From NCBI GenBank assembly GCA_964625225.1, contig CAZVAR010000004.1, positions 1 to 64,000 of the forward strand: a stretch of 64,000 nt of DNA, read 5' to 3'. Made by a program: the position numbers and the translations under genes. Shown piece after piece: positions 9,237 through 16,968 of the stretch. The notes beneath the pieces are model-generated. The model was not told the origin of the DNA. It saw only the letters and a program-made list of their open reading frames with translations, and made no database searches. The first letter of the stretch is position 1, and the number at the start of each line of letters is the position of its first letter. Source of the DNA: CAZVAR01 sp964625225 (GTDB taxonomy: Bacteria > Pseudomonadota > Alphaproteobacteria > JAJUGE01).

Positions 9237-10025
9237 TCAGCCGTAGCTTCGCGACATGCCTTCGGCCGGATCCATGTGGGCGCCGTAGGGCGGGATTGGA
9301 TAGCGAAGGCCGACCCGGGCCAAACCTTCCAGCCCCTGGATCCCGCGGGCGAACTCCTCCGGTGGCAGCGCGATCAGCATCTCGTCGTCGGCAACGCCGC
9401 CATAGCGGCGCTCGGCATAACAGGGGATGGAGATCGAAGTTTCCCGCGTTAGCAACGCCTTGCCCCAGGAATCTGCACAGGCGCTCTCGCCGGTGATCGA
9501 CATGTCATAGCGCTTGTAGCGTTTCCATTGCAGGCCGTTTACGAACAGAATGATCTGCCCCGGCGTGCCGTAGAACAGCACGATGTCCGGTGGGTCCAGC
9601 CGGCCCGAGCGGAGCGGCGACACTACGGTTGCTACGTACTTGCCGTAAGTCTGGCGCGGCATCTGCTGCTGATGCGCGTGTGCGGCCTCTTGGTTCTCGA
9701 ACCAGACGCCGTTCATCCGCTCGCCCGACAACGTCGGTTCGTCCGGCAAGTCGATCCCCAGAACGCCGCCGCAATTGGAGTTCGGGCGCACGTTCTCGGT
9801 GGTAATTCCGAGCGTGAAGCCGGCCATGCGCGCCTGTGTCACCAATTGGCAGGTTGTATGGAACCGTCCCGGCTTGGGTCGGCGCAGCCCGGGCACCCTT
9901 TCCATCTCCTCGACGGTCTCGAACTGCTTCATGCCGATCGGCAGCGTCCGGATCTTCAGAAGATCGTGCAGCTTCGCCGCCAATTCCTTGAGCTCGGTCG
10001 CGCTTACGGTCTTCCCGTCGTTCAT
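9237..10025 (-). CDS. DUF169 domain protein
   Basis: This is a 262-residue protein of the DUF169/COG2043 family, whose biochemical role is not established. It carries the family pattern: an N-terminal helix, then RTLPIGMKQF near residues 25-36, a cysteine in RFHTTCQLV, a conserved NSNCGGVLG near residue 90, and GTPGQIILFVNGLQW near residues 155-170. The ATG has GAGGAGC about 8 bases upstream. It heads a minus-strand set followed by the O-methyltransferase, the small protein, the Ldh2 dehydrogenase and the dehydratase. The gene start faces the tRNA-Leu gene across 180 bases, which must hold its promoter. Confidence 0.85.
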   Translation of the reverse strand: MNDGKTVSATELKELAAKLHDLLKIRTLPIGMKQFETVEEMERVPGLRRPKPGRFHTTCQLVTQARMAGFTLGITTENVRPNSNCGGVLGIDLPDEPTLSGERMNGVWFENQEAAHAHQQQMPRQTYGKYVATVVSPLRSGRLDPPDIVLFYGTPGQIILFVNGLQWKRYKRYDMSITGESACADSWGKALLTRETSISIPCYAERRYGGVADDEMLIALPPEEFARGIQGLEGLARVGLRYPIPPYGAHMDPAEGMSRSYG

Positions 10026-10206
10026 TTCTTGCTCCTCGGGCGGATCTCCAGCGCCAACTATAGCGGCAATCCGGAAGCAGCGCCCATCGTTCCGTCAGCT
10101 TTCACTGACCCGCGCGACCTGCGGTGCGGTAGGTGCTGCAACCCGGTTGCGATGTAGCTCGGCCTCGCATAGGTTCTGACCGTAGCACCGGAGCGGAATG
10201 CACCAT

Positions 10207-10515
10207 GCGGACGTGGCGAAACCGGTAGACGCAGCAGACTTCATTGGAGTGCCCGCGGGGAAACCCACGGCGTAGAACCGCTCAAACTCGGGGAAAGCTA
10301 CCGGCATGGCCCAAGCCAATCCCGAGCCAAGCCCCGTTCGGGGAAGGTGTAGAGACTAGACGGGCGGCGCCTAAGGCTCCCGGGCTATGGCGAAGGGATA
10401 GTCCAGACCACGAACGTCACGGGCGGAAGGGCCCGGGGCGGCGGCGAAAGCCGAAGTGGTACGAAAATCTGCTTCCCCTCGGGGAGTGCGGGTTCGAGTC
10501 CCGCCGTCCGCACCA
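10207..10515 (+). tRNA. tRNA-Leu(UAA) split by a group I intron
   Basis: The 5' exon (10207-10241) and 3' exon (10464-10515) join to an 87-base leucine tRNA. The acceptor stem GCGGACG (10207-10213) pairs perfectly with CGTCCGC (10505-10511), and CCA is encoded at 10513-10515. The anticodon stem GCAGA (10234-10238) pairs with TCTGC (10468-10472). The loop after joining is CTTAAAA, giving anticodon TAA from T10241, A10464 and A10465. The long variable arm (TTCCCCTCGGGGAG) and the T arm GCGGGTTCGAGTCCCGC confirm a class II leucine tRNA. Reading straight through the gene would give no tRNA, which makes it easy to miss. The insertion point is between anticodon bases 34 and 35. Confidence 0.96.
10242..10463 (+). 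ncRNA. Self-splicing group I intron (IC3-like) in tRNA-Leu(UAA)
   Basis: This is a 222-base ribozyme with no open reading frame. Visible core elements: P1 formed by exon ACTT (10238-10241) and internal guide GAGT (10247-10250), with a U-G wobble at the 5' splice site; a P6-type hairpin CCCC-GTTC-GGGG (10332-10343); P7 pairing GACTA (10354-10358) with TAGTC (10399-10403), the guanosine-binding helix; and a terminal G at 10463 as omega-G. The stretches GAGCCAAGCC and GGTGTAGAGACTAGACGG match the core of the small Azoarcus tRNA-Ile intron as I recall it, which places it in subgroup IC3. The splice sites are fixed by the anticodon loop; the boundary assignment is inference from base pairing. Confidence 0.94.
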
Positions 10516-10925
10516 AAATCCCGATCTTCTAGACACTACAAGCCTTGCGAATCTCGCGGGCGAAGCGAAATCGGCTGCGCGCACCGACGGCGCGTCCTGC
10601 CTTGTCAGAGCGGTTGCCGCCGGATGCCGTCGTTCGCCGACTGAAGCCCGGTCTCATGTCCGATGCCAGATCCGTCCGACATCAGCCGAGCAGAAGACAT
10701 CGATAGTCCGGCCGCGGCGGTAATACACCATAGATCACATATCTAAAGGTAATTCCGGTTGTATCGAAAGTGCGTGTGCGCAAAGTTGCATAAATATATA
10801 TCAATTTGAAGAAAGTTTGTAAGAAATGATCGATAAAAGGTCTGCAGCTCGGCTTGAATACTGTACGGCGCCGCACTAAGGTCATAGCGACCCTCGTGTA
10901 ACATTAGCGGTATTGCAATCAAACA
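10516..10925. other. Intergenic region with an AT-rich patch after tRNA-Leu
   Basis: The first 210 bases are GC-rich without a recognisable gene. From about 10725 to 10925 the composition drops sharply, with runs such as TAAATATATATCAATTTG, unlike the surrounding GC-rich DNA. No repeat of the tRNA 3' end and no integrase gene is visible, so an integration event is not shown. The patch may be the promoter of the small ORF that follows. Confidence 0.55.
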
Positions 10926-11207
10926 ATGCAAATATCCGGACGAAAGCTCCTGGAAGCTGCAAAACGTGTTGGACGGCAGCAGGCCAAAGGTGAAGGTGGC
11001 ACCGGAGAGGGCCTCCGCGGGTTAACCGATGCGCAGATCCTCGAACTGATCGCGGCCGATGCCGAGAGCCGAAAGCAGGCTCATCGCGAGCGGATGCGCC
11101 GCTACTATCAAGAGCGTGTCGCCCGTATGGCCCAGGGCAAGGTCGTGGCCAGTCCGCCAAAGAGCCGACCCCGTAAGGCGAGCCGGCGGACACCGGGCTC
11201 CACTTGA
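10926..11207 (+). CDS. Hypothetical small basic protein, 93 residues
   Basis: The product is not recognised. It is charged and basic, with a central helical stretch (LTDAQILELIAADAESRKQA, about residues 33-52) and a lysine/arginine-rich tail, so nucleic-acid binding is possible but not shown. The ATG lacks a clear Shine-Dalgarno site, and the first codons are AT-richer than the rest. It stands alone between the AT-rich patch after tRNA-Leu and the convergent DUF4340 gene. It is kept because the frame shows GC-rich third positions after codon 20; a non-coding explanation remains possible. Confidence 0.45.
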   Translation: MQISGRKLLEAAKRVGRQQAKGEGGTGEGLRGLTDAQILELIAADAESRKQAHRERMRRYYQERVARMAQGKVVASPPKSRPRKASRRTPGST

Positions 11208-11508
11208 GCGGTCTGTAACGTCCCAACGCGGGTGGCTGTGACCGCAGTCGCCATTCTGCCGCGCCCGATCCGATAGCTGGCGTAGAGCGCTGCTGTCGGA
11301 CGGGCGATCAAGGAAGGTACTGTTGTCGCGACGCCGGGCGGCCGTGGCCGGCGTTCGCGGCAGCGGCCTTGCCGGCCGTCCGTGGATTGCGGGAGGACGG
11401 ACGTTCAGGGAGCGTTGGCGTCCCCGGGCGCTGCCGGCGCGACGGTGCGCATCGACCGTATCGCGGTCATGCCGGCGGTCGATGGTCCGCCACTATCGGG
11501 CGGCGGCC
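11208..11508. other. Intergenic region, no gene seen
   Basis: About 300 GC-rich bases separate the small plus-strand ORF from the end of the convergent DUF4340 gene. Open frames here have no ribosome site or recognisable domain. No terminator with a T-run was found. Confidence 0.5.
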
Positions 11509-12669
11509 CTAATTGACGTTGGTGGGTGCCGCCGGCACACCCGCAGCCGGCTTCTCCTGGGAGTTGGTCTCGACGGGCTGGGTTAGGTCTTCAATACGGC
11601 TGCGGAGCTTCCCCGTCTTGAAGTCCGTAAGGCGATAGGCCCAGCCTGACGTCCGGGCATTGATGGTCTCGGCTTCGGCAGCGACCTCTTCGACCGTCTT
11701 GAACAGGTCGGCCGTCCGGCCCTCGGCCGAATCCTTGCCCGCATTGGCGGAAACGAAGCTGGCCGCCTCCGGGTGCGGCTCGACCGTGTCTGCCTTCACC
11801 CGGACCCACATTGTGCCCTCGTCCTCGGTCGCGTCCATTATCAGGCGGAGCCCGTCATAGCTGACAAACTCACCGGTGACCGCAGGTGTCGCGAAATCCA
11901 GTTCGGAAGCGGGACGGACATCTTCCAGGATCAGGAAATCGGTGATGCTCGGCAAGGCAGAAAGGTCGTAGGCCGGCTTCGGTTGACGCTCCTCCGGGAT
12001 CGGCGACCGCAGGCTGTAGTCGCCGGGCGCCGGTTGGTCCTTCGCCACCACGACGCGCTCGCCATCGGCATGGGTGATCGTGACCGTCCAGATGCGTCGC
12101 TGGTCTACATTGACGATGTTGCGGTCGAGCCAAGAGACGAGCTGTCTGTCCGGCCGCAGCTCCCCTTCGGCAAGCCAAGCTTGTTCCTCGCCGACGCGCC
12201 GCACGAACAGACCGCCACCTTCGCCGGTCGGACGTGCGCGACCGATGATCACATCGGCCAGTAACTCGTCGCCGGCATGCACGGTTACCTGTACCGACTT
12301 CGCGTCGGGCGCATCGACATCCTCGACCTGTAACTTGCTGTAAAGTTCCGGTTTCGTCGTGCGCCGTTCGACCGTTTCGATTCGGGCGAGGTTGAGCAAC
12401 ATCCGGCGGAGCTTTTCGAAATCGACCGGGTAGCCGGCCTTGTCCGGCATCACCCACCGATCGTCGGTGCGCTCCAAATTCACCGAGCTTTCGGCGCTGC
12501 GAATGGTCACCCGCGTCACCGCATTCACGCGGTCGAGCAGGCCCGGAACGAAGACCTGCCGGGCCGGGCCCGCCTGGCCGGCCTCCTGCCGCTGCTGGAT
12601 GGCGATGCCGGCACCGGCAATGGCTAGGACCGCAACTCCGACCAGGGCGATGAAGGTGTTTCTGCGCAT
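11509..12669 (-). CDS. DUF4340 protein, accessory of a Gld-like ABC system
   Basis: This 386-residue protein has one N-terminal membrane anchor (residues 5-25: TFIALVGVAVLAIAGAGIAI) and a large periplasmic part with DUF4340-type repeated strands, such as VTRVTIRSAESSVNLERTDD near residues 50-70 and DFLILEDVRPASELDF near 245. It has no catalytic motif. DUF4340 proteins are found almost exclusively beside GldG-like auxiliary proteins and their ABC transporter, exactly as here, where it is the last of four genes. The system's cargo is unknown in non-gliding bacteria. The C-terminus is low-complexity and proline/alanine-rich. Confidence 0.85.
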   Translation of the reverse strand: MRRNTFIALVGVAVLAIAGAGIAIQQRQEAGQAGPARQVFVPGLLDRVNAVTRVTIRSAESSVNLERTDDRWVMPDKAGYPVDFEKLRRMLLNLARIETVERRTTKPELYSKLQVEDVDAPDAKSVQVTVHAGDELLADVIIGRARPTGEGGGLFVRRVGEEQAWLAEGELRPDRQLVSWLDRNIVNVDQRRIWTVTITHADGERVVVAKDQPAPGDYSLRSPIPEERQPKPAYDLSALPSITDFLILEDVRPASELDFATPAVTGEFVSYDGLRLIMDATEDEGTMWVRVKADTVEPHPEAASFVSANAGKDSAEGRTADLFKTVEEVAAEAETINARTSGWAYRLTDFKTGKLRSRIEDLTQPVETNSQEKPAAGVPAAPTNVN

Positions 12670-12698
12670 TTCCGCTCCTTTGCGGCCATCCGCTTCGC

Positions 12699-14675
12699 TC
12701 AGGCCGCCCGCGGCCGGCGACGATATCCGCGGCGAATCATGGCGAGCACAACCGCGACGACCGCCACCAGCAACGGAATCAGGCCGATATTGATCGCCTC
12801 GATCCAGTTGGAGAGATTCTCGACGTCCTGGCGCAGCGCGTGCTGCACATCGCGGAGTTCGCGCCGGATGCGGACCGTCTCCGCCCGAAAGTTCTCGATC
12901 GCCTCCCTCTGCTCGTCCGTCAGCACGACACCTTCGGCGCCTTCGCTCGGACCCTGCAGCTCGGCGAGCTTCTGTTCGGTGGATCGGAGCGCTGCCAGCA
13001 GTTCCTGCTCCTTGGCACGGAAACGCTGTTCCGCCTCACGCTGAATCGCCTGCACCTTCGTGAACGGACGCTGGTAGACGCCGCGGCTGCGCAGCCCGAT
13101 CAATTCGTTGCTGCCGGTCAGGTTCTCGACTGCGTTGATCAAGAAGGCGCCATTATGGGCATAGGGCATCGCGATGCGTTGTCCGAAGAAGTCTTGGACA
13201 CGCACCCAGAGCCCGTCGGCCAGCATGTCGACGTCGGCGACGACGATCATGTTGACCGGTGCCGTGGATTCGGCCAGATGCTCCGGCCCGGCCGCCTCGG
13301 TCGGCGTGTCTGCAGGAGTGGCCGCATCCTGCCTGTCCTGCGTCTCACCCCCGCCCTCGTCATCGGCCTTCGGCGGGCCGTCGGGGAAGGCACTCTGGAC
13401 GGTCCCGTGCAGGCGTGCCGCCAGCACCAGGGGTTCGCCGGTGTTCTTGAAGCTGGTGAGGGCCTTGACGGGATTCGCCGTCCCCTGGACCAGAGCCACG
13501 TCAACCGTACCCGCGCCCCGGTCACTGGTCACCAGAAGCGGATTCATCTCGATCGTCGCGCCCTCCTTTTTCCGGAGGAAGCCGGGCGAGGCAAGATTGA
13601 CCTGACCGAGCTGGCTGACGACCGGATCGTCCTGATCGAAATGGTCGCGAGTGAGCGCGAGCCAGAGCGGGTAGTCGACCGCGGCGACGCGCGTGCCGTC
13701 TTGGCCCTCAGTCGGCACCTGCACGCGGCGTGCCGCCGTAAGGTCGCCCGCGACCTTGTCGGCCGGCATCTCGACACCCCAGGCGCCGAGCAGCTTCTCG
13801 AGGTTGGAACCGTAATCGCCCATGCCGAGGGGCATGCCCGGCTGCGGCATTGCCGCATCCGCTTCGGAGTGCGGGTCGATAAAGACCAAAAGCTGCCCGC
13901 CACGCATCACGAACTGGTCGATCGCGTAGAGCATGCTGTCGGCGAGGTTTTTCGGATGGACCAGGACCAGCAGCTTCACCGATTCCGGGATGCTGTCGCC
14001 CGAGGCCGAGATCGTCTCTACCTCGAAGGACTGCCGGAGCTGGTTGTAGACGATCCATGAATCGTCGGTGCCGGCGCGGCGGGCGTAGGGTGTGCCGGCC
14101 ATCGGTAGCGAGGTGATGAGGCCGACGACCGGCTTCTCCAGGGTGGCGAGGTCGTGAATGATCCGCGTCAGGTCGTACTCCAGCAGGTTCTCCCGCGACT
14201 GGTCGAAGAAGGGGATCACCTCGCGCTCGTCGACGCTGTTGGTGGCGGCGAGCCCGAAATAGACCAGCTCACCGCCCTGATCGACCGGTACGCCCTGCAA
14301 GCCGTAGGCGACGGCGCGGTCTTCCGCCTCCGAGAATGGTTCGGGGTCATAGACTTCGAGGCGCACCTTGCCGTTGGAGCGATTGGCATACTCCTCGAGC
14401 AGGTCACGGACCCGCTGGGCATAGAGGCCCACCGACGGGATTTCGCGCCCGAGCCGCTCGGAGAAGTAGAAGCGCAGCGTGATCGGCTCGTCGAGCTGGT
14501 TCAGGACGGAGAGCGAGCCTTCCGAAAGCGTGAACAGCTTCTCCTCGGTCAGATCGACCCGAGCCGTCTTGAGGAACGTGTTCGAGACGATCAGCACTGC
14601 CGCGAAGAGCACGGCAATGAGAACGAGGCTCAGCCCCGAATAGATCCTGCGTTGCCGGATGCGCGAGGCGTCCAT
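12699..14675 (-). CDS. GldG-like ABC transporter auxiliary protein
   Basis: This 658-residue membrane protein belongs to the ABC-type auxiliary family (GldG/DUF4350). A transmembrane helix at residues 12-35 anchors a large periplasmic domain. The region VNMIVVADVDMLADGLWVR near residue 475 and GGQLLVFIDPHSEADAAMP near residue 255 are typical of the GATase-like fold of the family. A coiled-coil stretch around residues 545-620 (ending RIRRELRDVQHALRQDVENL) precedes a final membrane helix near 630-650. It lies 4 bases after the permease gene, and DUF4340 follows. The likely role is a structural partner of the ABC permease in export or envelope organisation. Confidence 0.87.
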   Translation of the reverse strand: MDASRIRQRRIYSGLSLVLIAVLFAAVLIVSNTFLKTARVDLTEEKLFTLSEGSLSVLNQLDEPITLRFYFSERLGREIPSVGLYAQRVRDLLEEYANRSNGKVRLEVYDPEPFSEAEDRAVAYGLQGVPVDQGGELVYFGLAATNSVDEREVIPFFDQSRENLLEYDLTRIIHDLATLEKPVVGLITSLPMAGTPYARRAGTDDSWIVYNQLRQSFEVETISASGDSIPESVKLLVLVHPKNLADSMLYAIDQFVMRGGQLLVFIDPHSEADAAMPQPGMPLGMGDYGSNLEKLLGAWGVEMPADKVAGDLTAARRVQVPTEGQDGTRVAAVDYPLWLALTRDHFDQDDPVVSQLGQVNLASPGFLRKKEGATIEMNPLLVTSDRGAGTVDVALVQGTANPVKALTSFKNTGEPLVLAARLHGTVQSAFPDGPPKADDEGGGETQDRQDAATPADTPTEAAGPEHLAESTAPVNMIVVADVDMLADGLWVRVQDFFGQRIAMPYAHNGAFLINAVENLTGSNELIGLRSRGVYQRPFTKVQAIQREAEQRFRAKEQELLAALRSTEQKLAELQGPSEGAEGVVLTDEQREAIENFRAETVRIRRELRDVQHALRQDVENLSNWIEAINIGLIPLLVAVVAVVLAMIRRGYRRRPRAA

Positions 14676-14679
14676 GCGC

Positions 14680-15414
14680 TCAGTCCGCTTTCTTGAGGTC
14701 GACGACGATCACCGTGGCGGCAAGCCAGGCCGCGATCAGCGCCGCATAGAAGACGATGTCCCGGGCGTCGATCACGCCCTTGATGATCGCATTGAAGTGG
14801 GTGAGGAAGCTGAAGGAGGCGATGGTCTCGATCAGCGCTCGCGGTGCCCAGTCCCCGAAGAAGGACAGCAGAGCGGCCGAACCGCTGACGGTGAACAGGA
14901 AGCAGACCGCGACCGTCAGCACGAAGGCGATCACCTGGTTGCGGGTCAGCGCCGACAAGCAGCAGCCGATCGCAAGATAACCGCCCGCCATCAGGAAGCT
15001 GCCGACATAGCCCGCCAGGATGACGCCGTTATCCGGGTCGCCGAGCCAATTGACGGTTAGCCAGAGCGGAAAGGTCAGCAGCAGTGCGATACCAGCAAAG
15101 GCCCAGGCGGCCAGGAACTTACCGAGTACGGCCTGCGTCAGGGTGATCGGCAGGGTCAGGAACAGTTCGATGGTACCGGTCTTCCGCTCCTCGGCCCAGA
15201 GCCGCATGGCGATGGCGGGCATCAGAAAGAGGTAAAGCCAGGGATGGAAGCCGAAGAAGACCTGCAGGTCCGCTTGACCACGTTCGAAGAAGTAGCCGAC
15301 GTAGAAGGTGAGCGCGTTCGCCAGTACCAGGAAGATCACGATGAAGATGTAGGCGACCGGTGTGGCGAAGTATCCGGCCAGCTCCCGCCGGAACACGGTG
15401 AGCAGGTTATGCAT
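14680..15414 (-). CDS. ABC-2 type transporter permease (GldF-like)
   Basis: This 244-residue inner-membrane protein has six predicted helices (for example VAYIFIVIFLVLANALTFYV, ALLLTFPLWL, FVLTVAVCFLFTVSGSAALL). It belongs to the ABC-2/NosY-like permease group, which carries out export rather than uptake. RLWAEERKTGTIELFLTLP near residues 70-90 is the conserved cytoplasmic coupling segment of this group. The gene overlaps the ATPase gene by 8 bases and is followed after 4 bases by the GldG-like gene, so all four genes are one operon. The cargo is unknown. Confidence 0.88.
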   Translation of the reverse strand: MHNLLTVFRRELAGYFATPVAYIFIVIFLVLANALTFYVGYFFERGQADLQVFFGFHPWLYLFLMPAIAMRLWAEERKTGTIELFLTLPITLTQAVLGKFLAAWAFAGIALLLTFPLWLTVNWLGDPDNGVILAGYVGSFLMAGGYLAIGCCLSALTRNQVIAFVLTVAVCFLFTVSGSAALLSFFGDWAPRALIETIASFSFLTHFNAIIKGVIDARDIVFYAALIAAWLAATVIVVDLKKAD

Positions 15415-16438
15415 GGCCGCGCGCCTCCTCCGTGGCCGTCTCCCGCGGCGGCGGCAGCATCGGCGGCGCGCCGCCCGCGGGCGGCGCCGCCGCGATGCCG
15501 CCGCCGGTGATGGTGCGGAACACGTCCTCGAGGTCGCCCCGTTCGGCGGTCACTTCCAGGGCCGGCCAGCCATGCGCCTGAACCAGCTGGTTGACGTTCC
15601 CGAAGATGGGTTGGCCGTCGCGAGGCAAGGCGACCAGCTTGACGGTGCCGCCGCGTGGCGCCTGACGCTCCACCTCCGACACCACGTCCAGGCTCTCCAG
15701 TGCATGTCCGGCCGCGTCTGCCAGTTCGCCCGGAACCGTGATCGAGACCGCGTTGTGGTAGCGGGAGCGAGCCGCCAGTTCGGCGGGCGTGCCGTCGGCG
15801 ACGATGCGGCCGCCGGCGATGATGACGGCCCGCGTGCACACGGCGCTTACCTCCTCGAGGATGTGAGTCGAGATGACGATCGCCTTTTGGGGCGCCATCT
15901 GCTGAATAAGCAGTCGGACCTCGTGCTTCTGGTTCGGGTCAAGGCCATCGGTCGGCTCGTCGAGGATCAGCACTTCGGGATCGTGCAGCAGGGCCTGAGC
16001 AAGGCCGACGCGGCGTTTGAAGCCCTTGGACAGGGTGTCGATCGGCTGGTCGAGAACGTCGCGCAGATTGGTCATGTCCACCACGCGGGAAATCGCCCTG
16101 CGCCGGGCACCTCCGGAGAGGCCGCGTGCCGACGCCACGAAGCCGAGAAAGGCGTAGGGCGTCATATCGCCGTAGAGCGGCGCGCCCTCGGGGAGATAGC
16201 CGAGGCGCCGGCGCGCCTGGATCGGTTGGTCAAACACGTCGAAGCCGGCGATGCTGGCACTGCCGGAACTCGGCCGCAGGAAGCCGGTGATCATCTTCAT
16301 CGTGGTCGATTTCCCGGCACCATTGGGGCCGAGAAAGCCCAGCACTTCGCCCCGGGGGACGGTCAACGACACGCGATCGACCGCGGTAATCGATCCGAAT
16401 CGCTTCGTCAGGTCCCTGGTCGCGATCATCTCGACCAT
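15407..16438 (-). CDS. ABC transporter ATP-binding protein (GldA/CcmA-like)
   Basis: This is the cytoplasmic ATPase of the Gld-like export system, with 343 residues. Walker A GPNGAGKST is near residue 39, the signature variant LSKGFKRRVGLAQALL near residue 138, and Walker B LILDEPTDGLDP near residue 158, all in the order of drug/lipid exporter ATPases. After about residue 215 there is an extra C-terminal domain found in many ABC-2 ATPases, ending in an alanine/proline-rich tail. It is the first gene of the operon, so the roughly 530-base region upstream should carry the promoter. Related ATPases serve gliding motility (GldA), Na+ export (NatA) and other systems; cargo cannot be assigned. Confidence 0.9.
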   Translation of the reverse strand: MVEMIATRDLTKRFGSITAVDRVSLTVPRGEVLGFLGPNGAGKSTTMKMITGFLRPSSGSASIAGFDVFDQPIQARRRLGYLPEGAPLYGDMTPYAFLGFVASARGLSGGARRRAISRVVDMTNLRDVLDQPIDTLSKGFKRRVGLAQALLHDPEVLILDEPTDGLDPNQKHEVRLLIQQMAPQKAIVISTHILEEVSAVCTRAVIIAGGRIVADGTPAELAARSRYHNAVSITVPGELADAAGHALESLDVVSEVERQAPRGGTVKLVALPRDGQPIFGNVNQLVQAHGWPALEVTAERGDLEDVFRTITGGGIAAAPPAGGAPPMLPPPRETATEEARGHA

Positions 16439-16968
16439 CGAGCGATGCTCCCTTCACGAATGGCATCCGGCCATGCCGGGAGCCGCTGTTTACGGCGGCG
16501 AGGCCACCTTGCAAAGTTACGGATTGTTAAGGCTCCTCCCGGCCGGCCGCGTCTTCTACCGGAGCCGCCGCGCCGGGGCAACCCGGCGGCTCGGCCGCCG
16601 TCATGGCGCTCGCCTCGGACGCCCAGCCGGCCGGGCTCCCGCTCTCGCCGGCGGGCCGCGGCGGAGTCGCCATTCGTCGTCAAACGTCAACATTCGCCAA
16701 CAAACGTCGCCATTCTCGGGGGCGCGATGCCGACGCGGCGCCGGCGTCGGGCGGCGGACCGCAACTGCCGTCGGCCGCGACTTGTCGCCACCGTGGCACA
16801 AAGTAGGAAAAAATGCAAGGCGTGCGACACTGTCCCGGTCCGACGCATTTCCGGATACCTTGGTACAGTCTCGAATGTGTTGGGCCTGTGGGCGCCGTGA
16901 GCGGCGCTTGACCGCGCGGAAGGGGGCTGGTTGAGTCGTGGTCCGCGCCGGCGGGGAAAGGGGCAATA
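16439..16968. other. Divergent intergenic region between Gld-like operon and amidases
   Basis: About 530 bases carry no recognisable gene. Divergent promoters for the ABC operon (minus) and amidase 1 (plus) must lie here. The most distinctive element is a pair of 20-base direct repeats at 16671-16710. Purine-rich AAAGGGG sits just before the amidase ATG. No confident -35/-10 pair could be assigned. Confidence 0.55.
16671..16715. repeat. 20-base tandem direct repeat upstream of the amidase genes
   Basis: Two adjacent 20-base units share CATTCG-C---CAAACGTC-- (16671-16690 and 16691-16710) and a third begins with CATTC at 16711. A 20-base period is two helical turns, so a dimeric regulator could bind adjacent sites on one DNA face. 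The binding protein is not known and the regulatory role is inferred. Confidence 0.6.

Noticed and set aside
10682..10931. Two short minus-strand frames (62-67 codons) in the AT-rich patch
   Set aside because: They have low coding bias and no ribosome site; the AT-rich DNA produces hydrophobic-looking sequence by composition alone.
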